A model generated the notes under the pieces. That model saw only the letters and a program-made list of their open reading frames with translations, was not told the DNA's origin and ran no database searches. Source: Nitrospina sp. (GTDB taxonomy: Bacteria; Nitrospinota; Nitrospinia; Nitrospinales; Nitrospinaceae). Taken from it: a stretch of 7,877 nucleotides of DNA. The stretch spans positions 1 through 7,877 of the forward strand of contig SMVS01000072.1 of assembly GCA_004357435.1 (NCBI GenBank). The letters are read 5' to 3'. Positions 1 to 6,329 of this stretch are shown one piece after another. The position numbers and the translations under genes were made by a program. Position 1 is the stretch's first letter; every line of letters begins with the position of its first letter.

Positions 1-699
1 GGCGTCGACGGTTTGGACGGTCAGGTCTTTGCTGAGGGTGTCTTGCAGGAAAGTTTCGATGTATTGCAGGGTGCCGGTGGTGGAGCTGGGGCAGGTGCCG
101 CAGGCGCCCTGGTAATGCACCTTCACCACATTGCCCTCGACCGCCAGCAGAGTGATGCCGCCGCCGTCGTTGGCGAGGGCTGGGCGAATGGCATGGTCCA
201 GCATGGCGTCAATGACATCGCGCTTTTGCTCGCCGGTCAGTTTCGGAAAATCCTCGACATCGATTTGCTCCAGAATGTCAGAGGCTTCGACTTTCGGCTG
301 TTGGTCTTCATCGCAGGTTTCGTAAAAGGCGCAATGTTGTTCGAGGGTTTCCTGGATGGGTTCCATGATCGTCGTCCAACCCACCACGGGCGACTTGGTG
401 ATGGTCACGAAATTTTCCTTAACGTAAACATTTTCCACGCCGTAAATTTTAAACAGCGCTTCCGCCATGGCGTCGCCTTGGGCCGCGTCGGCGGACTCAA
501 AGGTTTTGGTGCCTTTGCGAATCACATCCTCGCTCATGATGAACTGCGCGGCTTCCGGATTGGGCGTGTGGTGAAACGTCATGACTTTGAAACGGGATTT
601 CGACGGCGGTGTTGCATCGCCATTTTTAGCCGAGGCTCCGTTGCCAGGCGGCGTGCCCCCCCCAAAAGACTTTTTAAACCAATCGATGATCGATCCCAT
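1..699 (-). CDS. Nfu-type Fe-S cluster scaffold protein (Nfu N domain + NifU C-terminal domain), 3' end cut by window
   Basis: This protein probably carries a 4Fe-4S cluster and passes it to apo-enzymes in the cytoplasm. 233 residues are visible with no stop before the window edge. Residues about 37-123 resemble the Nfu N-terminal domain (start RFKVMTFHHTPNPEA, later TITKS). Residues about 157-225 form the NifU-like domain, with the conserved RPALANDGGG at 172-181 and the cluster-binding CGTC motif at C200 and C203. The two domains are joined by an acidic linker. An Nfu domain of this kind usually ends soon after this point, so only a few residues should be missing. The ATG at 699 is the first in-frame start after a TAA six bases upstream; a short GGA is the only ribosome-binding hint. 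Residues 10-36 are a Gly/Pro/Ser-rich, probably disordered lead. Eight consecutive G's at codons 13-15 could slip. It lies downstream of dut but has its own promoter candidate. Confidence 0.9.
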   Translation of the reverse strand, partial: MGSIIDWFKKSFGGGTPPGNGASAKNGDATPPSKSRFKVMTFHHTPNPEAAQFIMSEDVIRKGTKTFESADAAQGDAMAEALFKIYGVENVYVKENFVTITKSPVVGWTTIMEPIQETLEQHCAFYETCDEDQQPKVEASDILEQIDVEDFPKLTGEQKRDVIDAMLDHAIRPALANDGGGITLLAVEGNVVKVHYQGACGTCPSSTTGTLQYIETFLQDTLSKDLTVQTVDA

Positions 700-748
700 T
701 TTTTATCCGGAAAAGGTGTTCAGATGACCCTTCCATTCTGACCGCTCC

Positions 749-777
749 ATTATACGGAGATTTGATGGAAATGAAAA
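749..777 (-). promoter_or_regulatory. Candidate sigma-70 promoter for the Nfu gene
   Basis: On the minus strand TTTTCA (777-772), 17 bases, and a perfect TATAAT (754-749) form a -35/-10 pair. Transcription would start near 742, giving an untranslated leader of about 43 nt before the ATG at 699. The -10 matches consensus 6/6 and the -35 matches 4/6. It is the only good -10 in the gap between dut and the Nfu gene, and supports separate transcription. Confidence 0.5.
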
Positions 778-881
778 TAACTCATTTGGAGAGGCGCGTT
801 CTCACTTGATTTTTAAAGGGTTGTCTCATTTATAACGGGATGTTTGCACACCCCGAAAACTTTAAACTGCCACTGGCGTGT

Positions 882-909
882 CCCCCCTTCTTCGAAGGGG
901 GCTAGGGGG
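882..909. repeat. Palindromic C-run/G-run intergenic element, copy 1
   Basis: A perfect 8-bp stem, CCCCCTTC (883-890) with GAAGGGGG (894-901), encloses a 3-nt loop. It is followed on the plus strand by CTAGGGGGTTTT. Read on the minus strand it begins CCCCCTAGCCCCCTTC. The nonamer CCCCCTAGC recurs just after the flagellin stop (7712-7704), and a related long palindrome lies at 7558-7591. Such elements are usually dispersed intergenic repeats or terminators. The four T's (910-913) make it a possible weak terminator on the plus strand, where no gene is seen. Confidence 0.6.
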
Positions 910-926
910 TTTTAGCTTTGGTACAA

Positions 927-946
927 CCGCCCAATTTATGGGGCGG
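927..946. repeat. 6-bp GC hairpin between dut and the Nfu gene
   Basis: CCGCCC (927-932) pairs with GGGCGG (941-946) across an 8-nt AT-rich loop. It is the middle of three hairpins in a row (882-901, 927-946, 958-973). On the minus strand it is followed only by TTGTACC, so it is not a convincing intrinsic terminator alone. It could act together with its neighbours or stabilise the 3' end of the dut transcript. Confidence 0.4.
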
Positions 947-951
947 CTTTC

Positions 952-973
952 AAAACCGCTCGATAAATCGAGC
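952..973 (-). terminator. Candidate intrinsic terminator downstream of dut
   Basis: On the minus strand GCTCGAT-TT-ATCGAGC (973-958) is a 7-bp stem starting about 27 nt after the dut stop, followed by GGTTTTG. The U-run is only four long, offset by two G's, and the loop is two bases. Termination may therefore be partial, with readthrough into the following hairpins and the Nfu gene. Confidence 0.4.
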
Positions 974-1000
974 AACTACAAAACCGTACTTGTGCCTCGC

Positions 1001-1429
1001 TCAACTGCCGGTGGAACCGAAACCGCCGGTACCGCGCGCCGTATCTTCTAAATTGTCCACCGCAAAAAATTCCAACCGTTCCACTTTCTGTATGAGGAGC
1101 TGGGCGATGCGATCGCCTTTGCGGATCGAGTGGTCATCCGTGGAGTGGTTGAACAGCAGAACCTTGACCTCGCCCCGGTATTGGCTGTCGATCACCCCGG
1201 CGCCGCAATCCAGTCCCTGTTGGACCGCCAGTCCGCTTCGGGGCCAGACCAGCCCGACATGGCCTTCCGGCAGAGCCAGGCGGATTCCCGTCGCCACCAA
1301 CGCCCGTCCCTGGGCCGGCACCGTGATGTCCACCGCCGAGCGCAGATCCGCGCCAGCATCTCCCGGATGCGCGTAGTGTGGAATGAGTTCACCATTCACC
1401 GCGCAACGCAACGGAGCTGAGTCACTCAT
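1001..1429 (-). CDS. dut: dUTP diphosphatase (dUTPase), trimeric all-beta type
   Basis: Hydrolyses dUTP to dUMP and pyrophosphate, which keeps uracil out of DNA and supplies dUMP for thymidylate synthesis. The 142 residues are a normal length for the homotrimeric family and all five motifs are present in order: motif 1 HPGDAGADL (21-29), motif 2 PRSGLA (63-68), motif 3 GAGVIDSQYRGEV (76-88) with the catalytic Asp D81 and uracil-stacking Tyr Y84, motif 4 RKGDRIAQL (103-111), and the C-terminal P-loop-like motif 5 RGTGGFGSTG (132-141). The ATG at 1429 places motif 1 at the usual distance from the N-terminus. No Shine-Dalgarno sequence precedes it; the leader is almost pure A/T and can fold (1435-1460). 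It stands alone, 763 bp from the transporter operon, and is followed by a terminator candidate. Confidence 0.96.
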   Translation of the reverse strand: MSDSAPLRCAVNGELIPHYAHPGDAGADLRSAVDITVPAQGRALVATGIRLALPEGHVGLVWPRSGLAVQQGLDCGAGVIDSQYRGEVKVLLFNHSTDDHSIRKGDRIAQLLIQKVERLEFFAVDNLEDTARGTGGFGSTGS

Positions 1430-1434
1430 TAAAA

Positions 1435-1460
1435 TTTAATTTTTTTTGGGGAAAATTAAA
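1435..1460 (-). promoter_or_regulatory. AT-only hairpin in the dut leader
   Basis: TTTAATTTT (1435-1443) and AAAATTAAA (1452-1460) form a perfect 9-bp A/T stem around an 8-nt loop containing four consecutive G's on the plus strand (C's in the minus-strand RNA). It ends five bases upstream of the dut ATG, where a Shine-Dalgarno would be expected. The right arm is also the U-tract following the stem at 1462-1472, so the two structures would compete. A role in dut expression is inference only. Confidence 0.3.
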
Positions 1461-1461
1461 A

Positions 1462-1601
1462 AGCCCTGCCGGGTCTTGACACTGTATGGAGACTGGACCG
1501 ATTAAAGCATTTTCTGGAAGCCGGAGTTGAATCCTGTCCTTGGCAAAACAGGGGTTGTTGGGACTACTTCCGCAGTGCCTCATAGTGGCGCCGGCAGGGC
1601 T
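1462..1601 (-). ncRNA. Candidate structured RNA, about 140 nt, rod-shaped, unidentified
   Basis: A perfect 11-bp inverted repeat, AGCCCTGCCGG (1462-1472) and CCGGCAGGGCT (1591-1601), encloses further nested pairings by eye: 1480-1483 with 1584-1587, 1486-1488 with 1581-1583, 1490-1491 with 1579-1580, GGAAG (1516-1520) with CTTCC (1567-1571), and CCTGT (1533-1537) with ACAGG (1548-1552) capped by a 10-nt loop. The result is a rod with one large asymmetric internal loop, loosely like 6S RNA, although no diagnostic 6S, tmRNA, SRP or RNase P sequence was recognised. The minus strand is preferred because there the closing stem is followed by TTTTTAATTTT. It could instead be a dut leader element. 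No convincing promoter was found for either strand. Confidence 0.3.
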
Positions 1602-2043
1602 AAATTCGGAAAGGATGGCGGGTTACTTTTTGGCCTGGACCCCTGAGGACCCTACTGAGACCGCAAAAATTTCTCCATTGTACGCCGCTTGGAGTGAGCT
1701 TGTATGCCGAATGCTTATTGAGGTTTCGGCCGGCGCTCAATACATTTGAGGATTTGGGAAGGGGCTTGTTGAGTAAACCAGATCGCGTAAGCTTTCCGGG
1801 ATACACAGTCATGGAGAAAAGTTCTAAAGTAACCCGCCGCTGGCAGGGAAATCGGTTGATCGTTTGGGTTGCCTTTGCCATCTATATTTCCGAAAGAATG
1901 AGTTTATTCAGGCTCATTTATTGCGATAATCTATTTTACTTGTACTATGCTTTATCTTGTAGTGCGCTGAGAATATACCACTATATATAGTATTGTGTCA
2001 ATTAATTTATTGTCCCATTTGGGATATTTTTATAACTGTATAT

Positions 2044-2067
2044 AAAACAATAGATTATCTATGTTTT
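2044..2067. repeat. AT-rich inverted repeat, possible bidirectional terminator or operator
   Basis: AAAAC, a bulged A, and ATAGAT (2044-2055) are matched by ATCTAT and GTTTT (2057-2067) around one central base: 11 paired positions, nearly all A/T. It is flanked by T's on the plus strand (2064-2069) and GTTTTATAT on the minus strand. It is the best terminator-like structure downstream of the transporter operon, about 125 bp beyond its last stop, but the stem is thermodynamically weak. Confidence 0.25.
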
Positions 2068-2192
2068 TTCATGCGAATTGATTTACCTTTAATTACCGGA
2101 CACAACATTTTGAAGGGTGAGTGTGGTGAGACATCTATATGTTGTGGTATTGCGAAGATGGCGGCTGTCAGTCAGCTTGAGGTGGATTGGGG

Positions 2193-3956
2193 TCATTCAG
2201 CCCTCATTTTGAACCGATCCAGGTGATCGGGGATTTCCTCCAGAAAGCGTTTTTTGATTTTGTAAATCCTGCTCTGCCCGTCGACGCGGGCATAATGCAA
2301 ATCGCCATCCGCGACCAGTTGGCCCACGATAATTTTACCAAGGGCCAGCTTTTGGGCGTCCTGCAGGGTCAACGTCATGACCGGCGCATCCAGGCCCGCT
2401 TGGTTCCGCTCCCCCGGTTCCGCCAGGGAGTCATATTGCAGATTTTTGGCGGTCCATAAAATATCCCGGCCGATGAACGCGTCCAGTTTCTTAATGGACT
2501 CCGGTTGCAACAAGGACCACTCGTCGCCAGTCCGTTTCAATTCAAAAGTTTTGCCAGGGGTCTCAATGAAAATACCGGCCACCTGATTTTTATCGAACTG
2601 CAACAATTGTTTGTTTTGCAGATCATTCGCGGACCGAAAAAGTTTATTCACGGTTTTCGCGTCAAGGAGGAATACCGTTTGATCCCGGCTTCGCGAAGCG
2701 AAATACTGGCCGCCGGAGCCGTTGGCGCGACCCAGCAGGATGGATTCCTCAGACCCATCATTTTTTGTGATCCGCAATTCTTTTTGCGGCACGTCCAAAC
2801 CGAAGATTTTCAAGTTTCCCTGTTGCACAAACTCGGCCACGCGGGCGTCCTTCAAATCAAATAACAGGCTGTTGATTGCCGCCGGGTCTGCCGACGTGCT
2901 GTCGGCTCCCGCCAAAACCCACTGCACCGTCCCCTGATCGTCCCGGCGGATTACCTGCACCGTTTGCAACGCATGACGGATCGTTATCCTGGCGACTTCA
3001 GTGTCCTCGATCTCCATGAGCGTTTTGTCCATGAATGACAGCGGATTTTTTGAGAGGGTTTGGAACAGGCCGGTGCCCACCGTGAACACATTGCCGGTTT
3101 TATTTCTTTGAGCGTGGTAAGCGTTCTTGCCTTTGGCGGAACCCAGGCGCAGGGTCCACGGGGGGCTCTCTTTGCCGAGTTGCACCGTCAGGACGATGGT
3201 CGGTTGGTCCAGCCCGTAAAGTGACAAATCGTCCGGCGTCTCTTCAACGAAGTCCCGGATCCGCTGGGCGCGGACCGCGTTCAATAAATTTTTAATTTGA
3301 TGAGGATCCCCTTTGGCGGCTATCGGGCCCGTCAAATCCCATTGCGCCTCCCTTTTGGTGAACGTTTGTACCTCCCCCAGGTAATTGATGATCAGGCCGG
3401 TCACCTCATCGGTTTTATAATTGAACAGGGTTTTGTCGCGGAGGCTGTCCAGCGATTGGTTGATCTGGGCTTTGCTGAGGGATGCCAGCAGGACTCTCTT
3501 TTGATCCGCCACCTTGAAAAATGTGGTGCGGCCGATGGCGTGCGTGTCGCCCACCAGCAGAGTGAACGTTTTATTTTTCTGGCGGTGAAGAATGATTTTT
3601 AGAGAAGGTTGGTCGAGACCGTAGGTCGCAAGATCAGCCGGTTCCTCTTCCACCACGCGAGTGAACTTCGCGTCCTGCAATTCCGTCAGCAGTTGATTCA
3701 CCCGGCCGGTGTCAGCCGCGGCCTGAAGGGGCTCGGTGATTTCCCAATCAGTGGCACCCCGGCGTTGAATATGGATGGTCTGGTGGGGTTGGACCAGATC
3801 GACGGCCTCGATCTCGGGCAATTCAAACAGCAGAATTTTTTCGGCGCGTTCTTTTTCCGCGTCCATCTTTTTTGCGGTGGGCACTTCGATCAAAACCGTA
3901 TAAAGGACGAGGCCGACCAAAACCAGAACGAGCCAAATGGTTCCTTTGAACTTCAT
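2193..3956 (-). CDS. Membrane-anchored DUF4340 protein with four tandem modules, last gene of Gld-like transporter operon
   Basis: Function unknown. The 587-residue protein has one N-terminal membrane segment (residues about 6-23, LVLVLVGLVLY) followed by a charged stretch and a large hydrophilic part, so it is probably anchored in the inner membrane facing the periplasm. The rest is four copies of one module of about 135 residues. Each has a Trp near its start (W71, W206, W346, W480), a helical stretch, and a GLD-x-P turn (YGLDQP 112-117, YGLDQP 247-252, FGLDVP 385-390, AGLDAP 520-525). DKTLF, DKTLM and NKQLL (174-178, 310-314, 448-452) mark the module boundaries. Modules 1 and 2 are closest; module 4 is most divergent. 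The start at 3956 overlaps the GldG stop as ATGA, and the following residues form the anchor. A longer frame upstream to 4127 lies inside the GldG gene and is rejected. DUF4340 proteins are often encoded beside GldG-type genes, suggesting a shared complex. Confidence 0.88.
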   Translation of the reverse strand: MKFKGTIWLVLVLVGLVLYTVLIEVPTAKKMDAEKERAEKILLFELPEIEAVDLVQPHQTIHIQRRGATDWEITEPLQAAADTGRVNQLLTELQDAKFTRVVEEEPADLATYGLDQPSLKIILHRQKNKTFTLLVGDTHAIGRTTFFKVADQKRVLLASLSKAQINQSLDSLRDKTLFNYKTDEVTGLIINYLGEVQTFTKREAQWDLTGPIAAKGDPHQIKNLLNAVRAQRIRDFVEETPDDLSLYGLDQPTIVLTVQLGKESPPWTLRLGSAKGKNAYHAQRNKTGNVFTVGTGLFQTLSKNPLSFMDKTLMEIEDTEVARITIRHALQTVQVIRRDDQGTVQWVLAGADSTSADPAAINSLLFDLKDARVAEFVQQGNLKIFGLDVPQKELRITKNDGSEESILLGRANGSGGQYFASRSRDQTVFLLDAKTVNKLFRSANDLQNKQLLQFDKNQVAGIFIETPGKTFELKRTGDEWSLLQPESIKKLDAFIGRDILWTAKNLQYDSLAEPGERNQAGLDAPVMTLTLQDAQKLALGKIIVGQLVADGDLHYARVDGQSRIYKIKKRFLEEIPDHLDRFKMRAE

Positions 3957-5557
3957 AGCGAACGTCTTATCCACCACACCCTGAAACCCGCCAGCATCAT
4001 TAAGGAGGGAATGACCCCGACGCCGACTACAAACGCGAAATTGCCCTGACCTTGGGTGAGCGGCATGGGGCTGGATTTGCGTTGCTTGGGCCGAATGGCG
4101 ATGAGGTTTTCCTCGGCCAACAACCACGACGCGATGTTGAGAAAAAAGTCACCATTCCCGTACAAATTGAAGAAATTGTTAGTGGCGAAATCCGAATCGC
4201 CCACCACCACCAGGTTGGCTTTCAGAGATGATCCGGAATTTTTTGAGTTTGCAGACTCGCCGCCGGCAGACTCGCCGTCAGCGGGGTCGCCGAGAGGGCT
4301 AGCATTGGATTGTTTCGCCTCGCCCGGCAAGGTCTTGGTGACTGCCACCACCACCGGCACCGGACCTTTGAGATCCTGGCCCTCCGTGTATCGGACCTTG
4401 CCGCCGGTCCTGTATTGGGTTTCGGCCCAGCTGTCCGTTCCCGCGAACAACACTTCCGTGGCCTCTATGCCGGGTTGGGATAGCGCTCTCACCGAGCGGA
4501 GTAGCGGGAAGATGGTTTGCAGGGTGAAGTCCTTGGTGGTGCCGTGAGGTTTGATGATACTGACAATCGGCGTGGTGTAGTCGGAGCCGAACATTTTTGC
4601 CATGGGGTCCACCACCAGATCGTCCTGCACCTGGATGCCCCATCGTTTCAGCAGGGGGTCCAGCCCGACATTGGTCTGCGGGTCGAGCAGAATAAAAACC
4701 GCGCCGCCGCGGTTCAAGTAGGATTCAATGGCTTGCAGTTCAGATTCCTGGAGCGGTTTGGTGGGTCCGTTGACCACCAGCAGGTCTGCCGATTCCGGAA
4801 CCGAGCCGGTCTGCAGCAAGAGCAGTTTTTCCACCTTGAAATTATCTTTTATGAGGGATGCTTTGGCCTGGGAATAACCTTGTTTGCCCGCGTCGTCGAT
4901 TCTCCGCTCGCTGTGCCCCTCCAGAAAGTAAATGGTTTTTTGCTTGTCCTGGGACACTTTAAGCAGAGCGTTGGTCAGGTTTTCCTCGGTGGTTTTTTTC
5001 ACCTTGGTGACCTGCTTGCCGCTTTCCAGAATGACCGTGCCGTAGGTGGTCACACCGTATTGTTGGATGATGGCCGGGTTTTTATCCGGGTCCACAAAGT
5101 TCAGTTCAATCTTGTCGGTCAGGTTCATGTAACCATCCATCAACCGTTTGAATTCCCCTTTGCCCGGTTCTTCCGATGAAAAGAACGCGGTCACTTTGAT
5201 GTTCCGCGGCAAGTTGCCGGCGATCTTCTGACTTTGCGGAGCCAGGGTATAAAACTTGGATTCGGTCAAATCAAAACTATATTTGTGCCGGTACGAAAGA
5301 ATATTAATGAAGATCAATATGCCCAGGAACACCAGCACCAGGATCGAGGCGTTCATGCCGTAGAGGGAAGTACGGCTCTTTAAGGACTTCTTGAGTTTCG
5401 CCCAATCCGCGAGGACAAAAAACAATCCATTCGCCACCGCGATGATGGCGAGAGTGTTGGTCCAAACCGCCAGGTGGGGCGAGATCATATAGAGAACCAG
5501 GGCGGTGAAGCCGAAGGCCAGGGCGCTCCAACCTATGTACGGGGCCGCTTGCTTCAC
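3953..5557 (-). CDS. gldG: GldG-like ABC transporter auxiliary protein (ABC_transp_aux family)
   Basis: The 534-residue protein is the non-canonical partner of an ABC-2 exporter, probably with its large domain outside the cytoplasmic membrane. Hydrophobic segments lie at about 7-24, 31-50 and 71-88, with one near the C-terminus (507-530). After the third comes the family hallmark FDLTESKFYTLAPQSQKI (95-112), then FVDPDKNP (154-161), EGHSER (213-218), FILLDP (288-293) and, near the end, GDSDFATNNFFNLYGNGDFF (453-472). A Gly/Ser/Asp/Ala-rich stretch (about 417-446) looks like a flexible linker inserted before the last conserved block. The start is GTG at 5557, four bases after the permease stop, with GGAG eight bases upstream overlapping the permease's last codons. 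The stop overlaps the DUF4340 start. In Flavobacterium johnsoniae GldG works with GldA and GldF in gliding; elsewhere the family's substrate is unknown, and gliding is not implied here. Confidence 0.9.
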   Translation of the reverse strand: MKQAAPYIGWSALAFGFTALVLYMISPHLAVWTNTLAIIAVANGLFFVLADWAKLKKSLKSRTSLYGMNASILVLVFLGILIFINILSYRHKYSFDLTESKFYTLAPQSQKIAGNLPRNIKVTAFFSSEEPGKGEFKRLMDGYMNLTDKIELNFVDPDKNPAIIQQYGVTTYGTVILESGKQVTKVKKTTEENLTNALLKVSQDKQKTIYFLEGHSERRIDDAGKQGYSQAKASLIKDNFKVEKLLLLQTGSVPESADLLVVNGPTKPLQESELQAIESYLNRGGAVFILLDPQTNVGLDPLLKRWGIQVQDDLVVDPMAKMFGSDYTTPIVSIIKPHGTTKDFTLQTIFPLLRSVRALSQPGIEATEVLFAGTDSWAETQYRTGGKVRYTEGQDLKGPVPVVVAVTKTLPGEAKQSNASPLGDPADGESAGGESANSKNSGSSLKANLVVVGDSDFATNNFFNLYGNGDFFLNIASWLLAEENLIAIRPKQRKSSPMPLTQGQGNFAFVVGVGVIPSLMMLAGFRVWWIRRSL

Positions 5558-5561
5558 AAGG

Positions 5562-6329
5562 TCATCTCCATCGGCGCGAATCCACGATTCGGTGGGTTAA
5601 AAACAGGCTGAATGCCATGAAAGAGAGGTAGTAAACCACGTGGTTGGTATCGATCACCCCTTTCAAAAAAGGCTCCATGTGGTCGACCAGTGAAATGTAG
5701 TTGAGGATCAACCCCATGCCTTCGTCCGCGGACTGCGCCGCCCAGCCGATGATCCACATGAAAAAGATGAACCCGAATCCGATCACCGCCGCTACGATCT
5801 GGTTGTCCGTCAAAGACGAAGCGAACAGGCCCATGGCCACATAACATCCCGACATCAGAATAATGCCCAGGTAACCCGAGACGATGGGGCCGATTTCCGG
5901 TGACCCCATAACCACAAGAAAACCTACCGAATACGACGACAGCACAATCATCGTGAGCACCACACCCAGGCAGGCCAGGAATTTTCCCGCCACGATTTCT
6001 CCCAACCGCACCGGAGAGGAGAGGAGCAGGGCGAACGATTTATTCTTTCTTTCCTCGGCGAAGCTGCGCATGGTGATCAAGGGAATAATGAAGAGCAGGA
6101 CCACCGACATATTGGATAAGGCAGGCTCGATCACCATTTCATTGATATTCATCGCGATTCCCATGGCCGCCAGCTGGGGTGCCCGCAGGCTTTGGGTGCT
6201 GAAAAAATTCAATATGGAAAAAAACATAAAACTGTAAATGAACATAAACACGGTGATGACCACGTAAAAAACAGGCGAATAGAAATACGACGCCAATTCC
6301 CGCCGCGCAATCCACAAGGCATTTTTCAT
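5562..6329 (-). CDS. GldF-like ABC-2 type transporter permease
   Basis: The 255-residue integral membrane subunit should form the translocation path with the ATPase encoded just upstream. About six hydrophobic segments are visible: roughly 19-40, 73-88, 116-140, 149-172, 178-197 and 230-247. The ABC-2 signature MRSFAEERKNKSFALLLSSP (87-106) lies on the cytoplasmic side after the second segment, the usual contact area for the ATPase. A later HMEPFLKGVIDTNHVVYY (217-234) matches the HxxPFxxGVIDTxDVxYF-type stretch typical of GldF-like permeases. ATG at 6329 is chosen because it overlaps the ATPase stop as ATGA, the sequence opens with the expected amphipathic helix MKNALWIARRELASYF, and an upstream extension to 6416 would lie in the ATPase gene. 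The length is normal for a half-size permease. Confidence 0.92.
   Translation of the reverse strand: MKNALWIARRELASYFYSPVFYVVITVFMFIYSFMFFSILNFFSTQSLRAPQLAAMGIAMNINEMVIEPALSNMSVVLLFIIPLITMRSFAEERKNKSFALLLSSPVRLGEIVAGKFLACLGVVLTMIVLSSYSVGFLVVMGSPEIGPIVSGYLGIILMSGCYVAMGLFASSLTDNQIVAAVIGFGFIFFMWIIGWAAQSADEGMGLILNYISLVDHMEPFLKGVIDTNHVVYYLSFMAFSLFLTHRIVDSRRWR

Larger units (their letters stand above)
1430..2192. other. 763-bp intergenic region without a convincing gene
   Basis: It lies between the end of the transporter operon and dut. Short open frames on both strands (for example minus 1881-1600 and plus 1540-1749, 1694-1990, 1993-2226) show no recognisable domain, ribosome-binding site or coding bias. 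The left part (1430-1601) holds the dut leader and the RNA candidate. The part from 1881 to 2100 contains 61 G/C in 220 bases (28%), far below the neighbouring genes. It carries small inverted repeats: AATGAG/CTCATT near 1897-1918, the 12-bp palindrome ACTATATATAGT at 1980-1991, TCCC/GGGA at 2013-2024, the repeat at 2044-2067, and CACAACAT (2101-2108) with ATGTTGTG (2139-2146). It may be decayed mobile or foreign DNA. No classical terminator follows the DUF4340 stop. Confidence 0.6.

Noticed and set aside
13..741. 242-codon plus-strand open frame opposite the Nfu gene
   Set aside because: It is the antisense shadow of the minus-strand gene, which carries the CxxC and GG motifs of the NifU domain.
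1523..1540. T-arm-like GGAGTTGAATCC suggesting a tRNA or tmRNA
   Set aside because: No acceptor stem, anticodon arm or CCA end can be placed around it, and the tmRNA 5' consensus is absent.
1475..1582. Protein-like plus-strand reading around 1475-1582 (for example TVWRLDRLKHFLEAGVES), possible pseudogene
   Set aside because: It is under 40 codons, has no start or ribosome-binding site, is not recognised as any family, and the region is better explained by nested inverted repeats.
1600..1881. 93-codon minus-strand open frame between dut and the operon
   Set aside because: No recognisable domain, no ribosome-binding site, and unusual composition; it is open probably by chance.
3957..4127. N-terminal extension of the DUF4340 frame by 57 residues
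   Set aside because: It lies entirely within the GldG gene, is basic and unstructured-looking, and precedes a clear membrane anchor starting at the ATG at 3956, which overlaps the GldG stop.
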